Below are positions 9,175-18,209 of a stretch of 64,000 nucleotides of DNA, piece by piece. Within the stretch, counting starts at the first letter, position 1, and each line of letters starts with the position of its first letter. The position numbers and the translations under genes were made by a program. The notes below the pieces were generated by a model. It had not been told where the DNA came from and did no database searches. It saw only the letters and a list, made by a program, of their open reading frames with translations. The DNA comes from Flavobacterium oreochromis (lineage in GTDB: Bacteria; Bacteroidota; Bacteroidia; Flavobacteriales; Flavobacteriaceae), in contig NZ_CP067377.1 in assembly GCF_019565455.1 (NCBI RefSeq), positions 3,230,001 to 3,294,000 of the forward strand. Reading direction: 5' to 3'.

Positions 9175-10175
9175 TTATTTATCTTCTTTGTGTCTTACTC
9201 CGTTAGCGTAGTCTTTTGCTAATTGCTCATACTTTGCCGGATCGTCTTTTCGGATTAGGCCAAGTTTCACAGGATTGTGTTTTTGCAAATAGTCGAAAGT
9301 TTCCTCGGTAGTTGTGACTGCCTGTTTTCCTTTTCCTGAAAGAACAACCTCTTTGACTGCTTTGTGCGTTTCTGATTGAGTGTCATCGCCCTCTTTTTCT
9401 TCAATTAATTTTGAAAGAATGGCTTTTTGTACCTCATGGTTAGCCTCAAACGCTTTGATTTGAGTATCTTTTAAGCTCTCAGGAATTAAACCTAAAGACA
9501 CCGCTTTATCTGTTAAAGCTGTAGCCTCTGCCGTTTGAATTCCTTTTAACTGATTTTCGAAGCCTGTCGCCTTATCCTCAGCCGCTTGTTTTGCTAACTT
9601 TAGAGATTGGACTTCTTTTAAAATTGTGTCCTCCGGGCTATCCGCCGAAAGGCCTAATGCTAATGCAACTGTTTTAAATTGTGACATATCTGATTTTTTT
9701 TCTGAATTAAGTTTTTTAAGTTGTACCTGCTCCAAGTGCTTTTTATTAAGTTTTAAAGCGTCATCGTTGCCGCCTATTTCTACAATTGAAATCTCAACCA
9801 ACTTACAAGCGGTTACAGTTTCAAATATTTGTCCGGGCATAATAAGCTCCGGGTCTGACGATGCAGTTATTACGTCGGCATACATTGAGGCCATTTTGAT
9901 AAAACCGCGATCAACTTTACCCGCAATTTTTGCCGCAAATTCATCGGCCATGTCAAACTCAATCGAGGCTATTAATTCAGTCCCTCGAGTCCAAAGTTTT
10001 ATACATCTACCTATTACGGCCGTGCCTTTATTATCTGAGTCTTTATCGTATTCTCTCTCGTGCATAAACAATACAACCGGGTTACGCATATACTGCGTGT
10101 AATCAATTCGGATGTTAAAACACGGTAGTAGTACTCGTTTACATTTTCGGTATTTATGATAAAATCGTAAGTCAT
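9175..10175 (-). CDS. Prohead protease fused to scaffold (Mu I/Z-like), frameshifted near N-terminus
   Basis: The start chosen is ATG 10173-10175 (MTYDFIINTENVNEYYYRVL). One base is missing near 10105-10110, after which the main frame runs IDYTQYMRNPVVLFMHERE to the stop at 9175. Total is about 333 residues. The protease part (to about residue 145) has MHERE for the catalytic His region, RGFIKMASMYADV for the nucleophile region and LVEISIVEIGGNDDAL, the usual closing motif of prohead proteases. The rest is a charged, coiled-coil scaffold (QSLKLAKQAAEDKATGFENQ). It starts the leftward late operon. Confidence 0.75.
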
Positions 10176-10267
10176 TTTTTAAGTACTGTTTGTTCTGATT
10201 TCTGAGGCAAAATTGTATCGATTTTGAAGTAAAAAAAAATCGGTTTCCAATGCTTGTGCCTTTTAAA

Positions 10268-10295
10268 TACAAGGTTTGTACAACTTTTATACAAG
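10268..10295. promoter_or_regulatory. Divergent late control region with TTGTACAA palindrome
   Basis: The 170 bp between the two divergent late operons hold a perfect 8-bp palindrome TTGTACAA (10276-10283) flanked by two direct copies of TACAAG (10268-10273 and 10290-10295). Symmetric placement between the two start points suggests a binding site for a late activator of the Mor/C type. No factor is proven. Confidence 0.35.
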
Positions 10296-10345
10296 CGTTG
10301 AAATTGAAATTTTATAGTAGTTATTGTTAGCCGAATTTTGCCTTT

Positions 10346-10633
10346 ATGAACGATATACTTTTAGACAGTAATGGCGATTTAAGTTTCAAGAATGGGGACT
10401 TAGAAATAGGATACTCCAACAACCAACATCAAGAGCATATTTTGATTGCCAACAAAGGAGAATTTAGGGAGTTCCCTGAGCTTGGTGTCAGCATTGTTCA
10501 AATGCTTGACGACGACGACTATATGAGCGTATTAATTGAGGCCAAAAAGAACCTTGAGTATGACGGTATGAAAATCAACAACATCAAATTTGAAGCTAAC
10601 GGAAATTTAAACATCGATGGGGATTACAAGTAA
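10346..10633 (+). CDS. gp25/gpW-like baseplate protein (candidate)
   Basis: A 95-residue protein with a pattern like the gp25 family: an acidic start with DSNGDLSFKNGDLEIG, then HILIANKGEFREFPELGV, then a helix and a C-terminal strand. In gp25/gpW the middle segment is the conserved region. It is the first gene of the rightward late operon and overlaps the next gene by 17 bp. It is separated from the other baseplate genes, which lie on the opposite strand. Intact; family call moderate to weak. Confidence 0.5.
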   Translation: MNDILLDSNGDLSFKNGDLEIGYSNNQHQEHILIANKGEFREFPELGVSIVQMLDDDDYMSVLIEAKKNLEYDGMKINNIKFEANGNLNIDGDYK

Positions 10634-11144
10634 AAAATTAAAGCCGATTGAGGAGGAAACTAACGAGAATAATTTAAGTAGTGGCAGGCTTAAAAACTCC
10701 GAAAGAGATAAAAAAATGCAAGACGCTCTTGGCCTGTACATTCGCGGATATTCTTTGCAAACGATTTCCGAAATGGAAACAATTCGAGTAGGTGTTAAAA
10801 CATTAACGGCTTGGAAAAAAGCTCATAATTGGGATGAGGAGAAAAGCCTCCAAAATATCTCGCCAAACGAAATCAAAAAAATGATTCGCTCAAATATTGC
10901 AGCAATTAAAACGGGTAAACAAATGCCATATAAACCGGATGATATTTCAAAGTTAGCGGCAGCATGGGAAAAAATGGACGACAATAAGAAAAAGGCGGTT
11001 TACTCAATGGAGGCTTTCGACAGCTTTGTTGATTGGTTTACCGACATAGTGGCTAAATCAAAAGGGGCAAAAAGGGATAAAAACCTCGAGATTTTAAAAA
11101 CCGTTAGAACATTACAAGACAGTTACATTGAAACCTTAATATAA
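10617..11144 (+). CDS. Terminase small subunit (HTH DNA-binding)
   Basis: A 175-residue protein directly before the large terminase gene (overlapping ATG). Residues about 40-75 form a helix-turn-helix (ALGLYIRGYSLQTISEME, then VKTLTAWKKAHNWDEE), the usual fold in small terminases, and the C-terminal half is helical and would support oligomerisation. It should recognise phage DNA ends for headful packaging, as in Mu. Intact. Confidence 0.7.
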   Translation: MGITSKKLKPIEEETNENNLSSGRLKNSERDKKMQDALGLYIRGYSLQTISEMETIRVGVKTLTAWKKAHNWDEEKSLQNISPNEIKKMIRSNIAAIKTGKQMPYKPDDISKLAAAWEKMDDNKKKAVYSMEAFDSFVDWFTDIVAKSKGAKRDKNLEILKTVRTLQDSYIETLI

Positions 11145-12698
11145 TGACAGCAACCGAATTTAAAACGGCTTTAGAAAACTTTAAAATGAAGTCAAAGCAA
11201 ATACAGGAGCTTACTTACAACTCAATAGTAAAAGAAACTATTGAGGAGCAAGAGGAGCGAATTGCGTATTTACTTAGACCTGAAAATTACACTAAATTCT
11301 TTGATTATTATTTTGGGGTTGGGGTTGCTTTTTCTTTGGCCGATGCACCTTGCGCAGATTTTCACCAAAGCTCATACGAAAAAGTATTTAATGATCGGTT
11401 TATTGTTCAATTAAGAAAGTGGTATCGAGGTAGCGCAAAATCAATCCATACTAACGTTGGAAATATGTGTCATCTAAAGCAAAACGACGAGCTTTACTTT
11501 GGTGTGTTAATTGGTAAAAATGAAAATTTAGCCAAAATCCTTTTATCAGATTTGCAACAACATTTACAGTTTAATGAAAGGTATATCAAAGATTTTGGTA
11601 TGCAAATGAGTTACGGTAGTTGGGCAGATGGCGAGTTTGATACAACCGACAATAAGAAATTTAAGGCCTTGGGGCTTAATCAACCGTTTAGGGGTTTAAG
11701 GTCAGGAGCCAACCGTATTGACTTCGCCTCAGTTGATGACTGCGAGGACAGAAAACAGGCTAAAAATATCGAGCTAACACGAGAGAACGTTGAAAAAATT
11801 ACAGGTGATTTAGGTAAAGCTTTTCACTTGAGACGTGGCCGTTTATTGGTTCCAAATAACTACATAGTAAAAGGCGGAATTCTCGACGGAATTAAAGATG
11901 CTTTTAAAAACTCCAAACACTTTGACGAGTCCATAGTCAACCTATCTGACGAAAATAATAACCCAAGTTGGCACCAAAGATTAAGTAAAAAGATGTAATC
12001 CAAATAAACAAAAAAACAGACTACTACACGTCGCAAAGAGAGGACTACAATAACCCAATTGAAAAAGGAAAATTATTTAAAGCTGAGTGGCTTAAATACG
12101 TCGATATTCGGGCGATATGATGTGGGACGGTCTTATAGCGCATTGGGATTTATCTTATACGAGAAACGGGGATTTTAAAGCCTGTGCGATTGTAGGCTTT
12201 AAAAGTGGTAAGGCTTATTTATTAGACGTTTTTTGTCGTCAATGTGATTTACCGGAGGCAATGGAGTGGCACTTTTCTAAAATGAGGGAATACACCTCTA
12301 AAGGGGTTTCTGTTTTGTCGTTTTACGACGCAACAGTATCACAAGCGGCCGTTTTTTCAACTGCTTGGCTATCTACGGCAGAGCGTGAAAAATACGCCTC
12401 AGTTCCTTTGCCAAATCATACAAACTCAGATAAGCACATAAGAATTGAGGCCACATTAACGGACGTATTTTTCAACAAACTGCTTAGTATAAATAAAGGC
12501 TTAAAAGATACGGCAGACTGGCAAAGTGCAGAGGAGCAAATATTATCATTTGAAAAAGGAACTAAAGCACACGATGACTTTCCCGACACATTAGAAAACG
12601 CCGTAAGGTTAGGCCGAAACTATTTCGGCTATTCTCAAGACGCCGTAAATAACTCGAGGCCAGTAATAGGCACAAGAAACAAAAAACGCAGAGTATGA
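11144..12698 (+). CDS. Terminase large subunit (gp28-like), two one-base deletions
   Basis: Three consecutive frames join into about 518 residues. The ATPase part (11144-11990) has RKWYRGSAKSIHT as the Walker A-like site. A missing A at 11989-11994 shifts to INKKTDYYTSQREDYNNP, and a second missing base near 12113-12118 leads into the nuclease part (AHWDLSYTRNGDFKAC, SFYDATV, and HDDFPDTLENAV near the end), which supplies the RNase H-like acidic residues. It pumps DNA into the prohead and cuts it. The gene looks complete apart from the two indels, which are probably sequence errors. Confidence 0.85.
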
Positions 12699-13180
12699 CA
12701 CCAAGAAAAGAACTTTTTATAAAGGTTAAACAGGCTTTAAGTGATAATGTCCCGGAGCTTGAAAAAGTGGATTTACAGAGAAAGCAATTTTCTAACCCAG
12801 AGAGTGAATATGGTACAGTATGGACGGCGGCTTTAATTGCTATTTCCTCAATCCGTTGGGAAAGTATGGTCGAGCAAAAACAAGAGGGCACTTGTACGGT
12901 TGACGTTACGCTTTATTGTAAAGACGGTTGGCTTGACCAACACAACGGAACCGCAGACGACGAGCACGGTTTAATCGAGATTGATTTAATTGATAAAATG
13001 GTCGAGAGCTTACAATTTTTGCAGGGCGACTATTTTAAAGTGTTAGAGCTAAGCGAGGAGGTGGCCGGTGAAGAAAACGGAATTATGACTTACACGCTTT
13101 CCTTTACCACGAATATTTACAGGCGAATAAATCCAAAATACGGCAAGGCATCATTAAGTATAAACCAACCAACACCTTAA
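12695..13180 (+). CDS. Phage head-tail/tail completion protein candidate
   Basis: An intact 161-residue acidic protein overlapping the terminase end by 4 bp (ATGA). A helix (ELFIKVKQALSDNVPEL) is followed by beta strands (GTCTVDVTLYCKDGW, IMTYTLSFTTNIYRR). This helix-strand pattern and position resemble minor tail or tail-terminator proteins, but I cannot place it in a named family. It is co-transcribed with the terminase and gp36-like genes. Confidence 0.6.
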   Translation: MTPRKELFIKVKQALSDNVPELEKVDLQRKQFSNPESEYGTVWTAALIAISSIRWESMVEQKQEGTCTVDVTLYCKDGWLDQHNGTADDEHGLIEIDLIDKMVESLQFLQGDYFKVLELSEEVAGEENGIMTYTLSFTTNIYRRINPKYGKASLSINQPTP

Positions 13181-13184
13181 AACT

Positions 13185-13617
13185 ATGTTTTTAGAAAAAA
13201 GCGAATTAAAGACCGTTGCAACGGACGAAATAATCAATAAAATCATCAATAACGATGATTCAATTGTAACCAATATTATTGACGAGAGTATCGACTTAAT
13301 GTCCGGTTATTTATACCAGTATTATAATACTGAAACAATTTTCGGGGCCACAGGAGACGCCTCGAAATAAAACCATTTTAAAACAACTTAAAGGAATCGT
13401 TATACACGAAATATACATTCGCCGTACTAAGACTTTCAACGAGGTTGCAAAAACAAGATACGACGAGGCTATGTTATGGCTTGAGAAAGTATCAGAGGGA
13501 AAAATTAAGCCACCTTTGCCGATCAGGTTAAACGACACAAACGGCGATGGAACTCCCGACACTCCGGCAACATTTATGAAATGCGGTAGCCGTAAAAACT
13601 ATAAAAATCACTTTTAA
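13185..13617 (+). CDS. DUF1320 / Mu gp36-like protein (frameshifted)
   Basis: The first frame (FLEKSELKTVATDEIINKI to about 13360) has the DUF1320 start and the SGYLYQYYNTETIF motif. A +1 change between about 13335 and 13362 moves to the second frame (RNKTILKQLKGIVIHEIYIR to the stop at 13615-13617), for about 143 residues. In Mu, gp36 is a head-tail connector gene. The stop abuts the ATG of the next gene. The indel could lie in the GGGG run at 13344-13347. Confidence 0.7.
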
Positions 13618-14112
13618 ATGGCCAGTTTAGCAGACTTACAAAACTTATTAAATAAGGCGGCAAAAGAAATGCCGGATAAAGCCTTACGGATTATTGGTGT
13701 TGAGGGTTTGAACTTCATTCAAAAGAATTTTAGAGACGAGGGCTTTACTGACGTGAGTACAAAAAAATGGGAAGAAAGAAAAACCGAAGACAATCGAGGC
13801 CGAGACATTACCCGTTACAGAACCAACCGACGAGGGAAACAGGGAAATCTTAACCGATACGGTAGCAAGAATAAAGACCGGGCAATATTGGTCGGTCATG
13901 GAACTGGAGGCGATAAACTAAAGAGCTCATTCCGGCACCGAATAAGTTTAGGCAGCTCCTCAGTAAGTTTTTACACTTATAAAGGTTATGCCGCAAGACA
14001 TAACGAGGGATTAGACGGAATGCCAAAACGTCAATTTATGGGTAAATCTGAATATTTAAACAAGCAGATTGCCGCGAAAATTAAAAAGGAATTAGATAAA
14101 TTATTACGATAG
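13618..14112 (+). CDS. Phage virion morphogenesis protein (Mu G-like tail completion)
   Basis: An intact, very basic protein of 164 residues. Segments WEERKTEDNRGRDITRYR, ILVGHGTGGDKLKSSFRHR and YAARHNEGLDGMPKRQFMG match the virion morphogenesis family (gpG of Mu, gpS of P2), in which an N..H..G.. PxRQFMG motif is conserved. It acts at tail completion and head joining. The ATG directly follows the previous stop. Confidence 0.75.
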   Translation: MASLADLQNLLNKAAKEMPDKALRIIGVEGLNFIQKNFRDEGFTDVSTKKWEERKTEDNRGRDITRYRTNRRGKQGNLNRYGSKNKDRAILVGHGTGGDKLKSSFRHRISLGSSSVSFYTYKGYAARHNEGLDGMPKRQFMGKSEYLNKQIAAKIKKELDKLLR

Positions 14113-14113
14113 T

Positions 14114-15281
14114 ATGTTAAGCAAAATATTTGGAAGTAGAGGACAACAAGCAGTTGAAAAAACAACCGCAAGACCAACAAAAAACACGGTTCATTTATCT
14201 GGCAACGCTTTGGGGGAAAAAAGTAAACCTTTCCGGCGGTGATGCCCATAATATTGAAAAGGTTACTCAATTAATGGTTGACGTAATTCGTCGTCAAAGG
14301 AGGCTTTGGCGTAAAGAGTTGAACGACTGGACGGCGCCAAGATATGCACGTTATCAGGCCGAAATACCTAAAACTTACCCGATGCAAGAACTTTATCAAG
14401 ATGTTATGCTTGACGGCCATTTAACGGGTATCACGGGAAACCGAACTTTACGAACAACAAACAAAGATTACATTTTTACCATTGATGGCATTAAAGACGA
14501 CGCTTTAACAGAACTTATAAAGGATAAGGAATGGTTCGAAAACGTTATTCAATGGGCGCACGAATCAACTTACTACGGATATTCTCTAATTTGGGTAAGT
14601 GATTGGGCAAAAGGAGAAATTAAAAAAGTTGAGCTCATCGATAGAGGTATCGTTATACCTGAGCATAGTGTGCTTTTATATGACGTTAACTCGGATAAGG
14701 GTATCGATTACAGCGAAATAAAAGACATTCTTTTATATGCCCAATTTTACGATAATATAGGTTTATTAGAAAAGGCCGCCGTTTATACAATTCTAAAACG
14801 TCACTCGTGGGGAAGTTGGGACGAATTCGAGGAGCTTTTCGGTATTCCGATCAGGATTGCAAAAATTGCCTCTCAAAGTGAAACCGTCAAAAATGAGGTT
14901 GCCGGTTGGCTTGAGGAAATGGGGTCAGCTCCTTATGGTGTTTTCCCAATTGGTACAGAGGTTGACATTAAAGAAAATAGTAAAACGGATTCTTTTAACG
15001 TATTCTTTCAAAAGATTAAAGCATTGGACGCTGAGCTTTCAAAGTTAGTTTTACATCAAACAATGACTACCGAAAACGGCTCAAGTAAATCACAGGGGGA
15101 AGTACACGAAAACACCTTAAACGAGGTTATTTATGCAGATGAAAAGAAAGAGCTTGCTTTCTTAAATAATAAGTTGGTTCCGGCAATGCGCCTACTTGGT
15201 TATAAAATACCTGACAAAGCAAAAATTGCAGTTGAAAAAACTACCGACCCGAAAAGCAAATTAAAATCGATAGCCAATTAA
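14114..15281 (+). CDS. Portal protein, DUF935 (Mu gp29-like), one-base shift near N-terminus
   Basis: The true start is probably ATG 14114 (MLSKIFGSRGQQAVEKTTAR). A +1 insertion in the GGGGGAAAAAA stretch at about 14212-14222 separates it from the main frame (GKKVNLSGGDAHNIEKV onward), for about 388 residues in all. DUF935 features are LYQDVMLDGHLTGITGNRTL, SLIWVSDWAKGE and SWGSWDEFEELFGIPIRIAK. It forms the dodecameric DNA gate of the capsid. The stop overlaps the next ATG (TAATG). Confidence 0.8.
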
Positions 15282-15403
15282 TGTCTAATGGTTACATATT
15301 AAAACAAAAATATGTAGAGGGAACTTACGGAGTAGAGGTTGAATTTATGCCATCCCCAGGAGACGGAAAAAACTCTAAGCCGGACAACTCAAAAAAGCCC
15401 TAA
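15281..15403 (+). CDS. Small open frame; possible N-terminus of the F-like head protein
   Basis: A 40-codon frame (MSNGYILKQKYVEGTYGVEV to SKPDNSKKP) starts by overlapping the portal stop. If one A is missing from the run at 15391-15396, it would continue as KKALSLLKLFYRTN, directly into the following F-like protein, which otherwise lacks an ATG and would need TTG at 15415. I list it separately because the join is inferred. Confidence 0.45.
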   Translation: MSNGYILKQKYVEGTYGVEVEFMPSPGDGKNSKPDNSKKP

Positions 15404-15414
15404 GCCTGCTTAAA

Positions 15415-16690
15415 TTGTTTTACCGTACGAATTGTTGTAGTACGCCTATACAATTAGATAAAACGGATAAAATCGACTTAAGCGGGCTATTTGAGGACTA
15501 CATTAAGGAAATATTTGGAACTCGTGAAATAAGCTCGGAAAACCAACAAAAAGCCGTTGAGCTTTATTATAACACTTTTGCTAAAGGTGTCGATGTTGGT
15601 TACAGTCCAAGCTTGGAAATGTACGACCCGGCTTTAGCTCATTCGTTAAAATACAACATTGCTCAATTTTCTGCTCTCAAAGAAACGAGCTTTAGAAAAC
15701 AATTAGAGGCCGCTCTTGTAAAAGACGGTAAAATTGTGCCGTGGTCAGAATTTAAGAAAGTAGCGGATAGCCTTAATATAGACTATAATCGCCGTTGGTT
15801 AGAAACTGAATATCACCATACAGTTGCGGCCGCCAATATGGCCGAAAAATGGCAAGATTTTGAGGCCGATGCAGACCTGTATCCAAACCTTAAAATTGTA
15901 ACCGCCGGTGATGCTCGAGTAAGGGATTCGCACAGGGTTTTAGATGGCGTGATTTTACCAATTAATCACCCTTTTTGGAAAACACATACACCGCCTTTCG
16001 ATTGGGGTTGCCGCTGTATAATTATACAAACAGACGAGGAGCCGGACGAAAAGGCACCGAATTTTAAGTTTAAAGAGGAATTTAAAAATAACCCCTATTA
16101 TAGTGGAAAAGTTTTTAAAAGTAATCCTTACGCTGATGGATTAAGAAACGACGAAATAAAAGAGGCCAAGAAAAACCTCTCTACTTTCTTGGAGTCTGAA
16201 ACAAACTTAATAAATACTAAAAACTCACGTGTTAAAATTAGTTTAGGAGCCGATTATCAAGACTTAAGAAGAAACTACCAAGTTGCCGACATTTGCTCTA
16301 AAAAGCTAAATATTGATTTCTTAATCAGAACGCACTCAGAGCTCAAAGGACTTACTAACCCGGAGTATTTAATTTTTAATAAATTTCTTGGTGATCGTAA
16401 ATCAATTGATGGTTTGAATAATATGCGCGGAGTTATTGACGACGCCAAAAAAACAAATGCTAAACAAGGCAGTTAACCCGGAGCAAATTCCGTATTACAT
16501 TGTTTGGGATTTTGACAAAATTAAAGGTCTCGACGTTGACGAGATTATAAGAACCTTACAACGCAAAATTACAAGCGAGAGGGGTCGGTCAATAAAAGGA
16601 ATGATTTTTCAGTATAAAGGCAAAGCGGCTCATTTAACCCGAGAGCAAATTATTAAAAGAGATTTCAAAAACCTTGACGTATTAAAATGA
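15415..16690 (+). CDS. Mu F-like head morphogenesis protein with extra C-terminal nuclease-like domain (frameshifted)
   Basis: Residues about 1-225 are the phage Mu F/SPP1 gp7 family, with ETEYHHTVAAANMAEKWQ, GDARVRDSHRVLDGV and the typical PPFDWGCRCII motif. A +1 insertion in the 7-A run (16447-16453) splits the C-terminus; joined, the protein has about 424 residues. The last 160 residues form a separate domain (AADICSKK-like region, IRTHSELKGLTNPEYLIFNK, ending LTREQIIKRDF) resembling the small toxin-type nuclease domains (PBECR type) often attached to phage head proteins. It would be packaged and delivered with DNA; this role is inferred. Confidence 0.75.
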
Positions 16691-16691
16691 C

Positions 16692-16714
16692 AAAAGCCCC
16701 GTAAAGGGGCTTTT
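16692..16714 (+). terminator. Terminator of the rightward late operon
   Basis: AAAAGCCCC, a 5-base loop, then GGGGCTTTT begins one base after the stop of the F-like gene. The stem is GC-rich and ends in T residues. It closes the + strand packaging/head block. Confidence 0.85.
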
Positions 16715-16815
16715 ATCGTTCGGGCTGTCTCAGTTTACACCTCGACTGCATTTTTATACTGAATTGTAGTAGACTTATTTATAATGCAAATATATGAATT
16801 CTTTTTAAATGGTTT

Positions 16816-17055
16816 TTAAATACCGTTAAAAATTGATAATTGATTACTTTTTTGAGGTGTAGCTTGGTCGTTATAAATACCCTCATAATTAATAATCGCC
16901 TCGACCGTTCTGTTAGATAAAAATACTTTTTTTGCAACCTCCTCAATAACCGCATCAATCCTCCATTTTGGATTTTTAGCAAGTAAATCATAAAATAATT
17001 TACGTACTTGTGAGTTTCTTTCGGTAAGTCTTTGTTTTCTAGCGGCCATATGCAA
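16816..17055 (-). CDS. Small HTH protein, possible late-gene regulator
   Basis: 79 residues (or 77 from the second Met). A basic N-terminus (AARKQRLTERNSQVRKLF) is followed by a helix-turn-helix-like segment WRIDAVIEEVAKKVFLSNRT at residues about 31-50. It is the last gene of the leftward early operon, close to the late operons; in Mu the middle/late activators Mor and C occupy the end of the early/middle region. A regulatory role is inferred from fold and place only. The alternative overlapping frame lacks any such pattern. Confidence 0.6.
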   Translation of the reverse strand: MHMAARKQRLTERNSQVRKLFYDLLAKNPKWRIDAVIEEVAKKVFLSNRTVEAIINYEGIYNDQATPQKSNQLSIFNGI

Positions 17056-17103
17056 ATATAATGAGTTGACATAAATCTTACAAATCGAATTTTTTATTAT
17101 AAA

Positions 17104-17130
17104 AAAAAGCCCACCATTTTGGTGGGCTTT
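17104..17130. terminator. Hairpin terminator
   Basis: AAAAGCCCACC pairs with GGTGGGCTTTT across a short AT loop, lying 8 bp past the stop of the lipoprotein-like gene at 17138. It separates that gene from the HTH gene downstream, which must then have its own promoter or depend on read-through. Confidence 0.8.
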
Positions 17131-17137
17131 TATAATG

Positions 17138-17521
17138 TTAATTACATCGGCTTTCTCCTAAAAGAACTCCATAGGCGTTGTCTTTGTCCGGACTGTTTGT
17201 TGTTCCGAATTCTACAACTTTAACCGCGTCAATTTTGGCCTTGTTTTCTTTTAACGTTTCGCAGATGTATGAGGCGTAACCACTTCGGTCAGTTCCGTCA
17301 CTCTCTACAGCTACGTACAATATGTTTGCATCTGTTAAAAAGGCGTCTTTAACTTTTGGCTCTTTTTTGATTACTTCGACAGCGGCTTTATTTATTGCCT
17401 CGGAATTGTCTTTTTTAACTGTCTCCTGGGGAACACTTTCGCTTTCTCCTTTACAGGCTTTTACACCGCCTAAAACGGCTACAAATAACACGGCTCCGAT
17501 GATAAGTTTTGTTTTGTTCAT
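17138..17521 (-). CDS. Secreted or lipid-anchored small phage protein
   Basis: 127 residues with an N-terminal hydrophobic signal (KLIIGAVLFVAVLGGVKAC) ending in a cysteine at about residue 23, so a lipoprotein is possible although GVKAC is an atypical lipobox. The mature part has a compact alpha/beta pattern (AVEVIKKEPKVKDAF, ILYVAVESDGTDRSGYASYI) and two Cys. In an early phage operon such a protein could act in superinfection exclusion; that is a guess from location. Intact. Confidence 0.6.
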   Translation of the reverse strand: MNKTKLIIGAVLFVAVLGGVKACKGESESVPQETVKKDNSEAINKAAVEVIKKEPKVKDAFLTDANILYVAVESDGTDRSGYASYICETLKENKAKIDAVKVVEFGTTNSPDKDNAYGVLLGESRCN

Positions 17522-17524
17522 TTT

Positions 17525-17848
17525 TTACAATTTTATAATATGATGTTTACTTGATTCTTTTGGGTTAAAATACTTGTTATAAATTACTATTTCATTCTGA
17601 TAGTTTGGCAGTACTTCATAGCCATAAATCTCTTTATTCTTATGTGGCGAGTTTATTGATATATTTTGCCTGTTATAAGCCTCAATTAACTCTCTTAACC
17701 ACTCCGGCATTAAAACTTTTATGTTTTCCTGTCGTCCATCTGTATTATCTAAAACATCAAATGTTTTTTGCCCAATTTCAGTAATTAAATTGTGTAATTT
17801 ATCCGCCGTTGTTTCGTATGTAATATATTTTTTATAAATGTCTCTCAT
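17525..17848 (-). CDS. Hypothetical early phage protein
   Basis: An intact 107-residue protein with a helical N-terminal half (KLHNLITEIGQKTFDVLDN, MPEWLRELIEAYNRQ) and a beta-rich C-terminus rich in Tyr and Asn. It lies 3 bp upstream of the lipoprotein-like gene and just after a terminator, so these two may form a separate unit. No family was recognised. Confidence 0.55.
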   Translation of the reverse strand: MRDIYKKYITYETTADKLHNLITEIGQKTFDVLDNTDGRQENIKVLMPEWLRELIEAYNRQNISINSPHKNKEIYGYEVLPNYQNEIVIYNKYFNPKESSKHHIIKL

Positions 17849-17872
17849 GGCTCAAATATAGTTAAAAATAAA

Positions 17873-17907
17873 AAAAGGCGAACGGTGTACAAAGTCGTTC
17901 GCCTTTT
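17873..17907. terminator. Hairpin terminator
   Basis: AAAAGGCGAAC pairs with GTTCGCCTTTT around a 13-base loop. It lies between the 42-residue membrane protein (stop 17918) and the downstream - strand gene at 17848. Confidence 0.8.
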
Positions 17908-17917
17908 CGAGTCTAAT

Positions 17918-18046
17918 TTAAAAAATAAAAAAATGTATAATTGTCATAACCAAAAATGAAATAATTACTCCAAAGGCAGTTCCAATGCAAAAAATAATTT
18001 TTTTTTCAATTGTTTTTAAATCGCTATGTGTTTCAAATAGTCTCAT
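17918..18046 (-). CDS. Small single-pass membrane protein
   Basis: 42 residues starting MRLFETHSDLKTIEKKII, followed by one membrane segment (IIFCIGTAFGVIISFLVMTI) and a short aromatic C-terminus. It is placed correctly in the leftward operon, 24 bp after the preceding small gene, and ends just before a terminator. It could be a holin-like or signalling peptide, but nothing in the sequence decides this. Confidence 0.45.
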   Translation of the reverse strand: MRLFETHSDLKTIEKKIIFCIGTAFGVIISFLVMTIIHFFIF

Positions 18047-18070
18047 TTGTAAAAGTATAAAGTTTATAAA

Positions 18071-18205
18071 TTAATTCTTTACGGATTCACGTAATTGTTT
18101 TTGAATTTCCCGTTTTCTAGTGACCAGTTTCTCATCATTTGAGCCACAGGCTAAAAGCTCCTCTAGTTGCTCCTCAATAATTTTAAGTTCCTCCTCTAGT
18201 TCCAT
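18071..18205 (-). CDS. Small coiled-coil protein
   Basis: 44 residues, almost entirely charged helix (MELEEELKIIEEQLEELLA, then KLVTRKREIQKQL), a probable short coiled coil, with one Cys in the middle turn. It begins 4 bp after the ASCH-like gene stop in the same operon. Function unknown. Confidence 0.5.
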   Translation of the reverse strand: MELEEELKIIEEQLEELLACGSNDEKLVTRKREIQKQLRESVKN

Positions 18206-18209
18206 TACT

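Noticed and set aside
16779..17072. Longer overlapping - frame over the small HTH gene.
   Set aside because: Its sequence is a leucine-rich shadow without domain pattern; the frame at 16816-17055 has the HTH-like segment.
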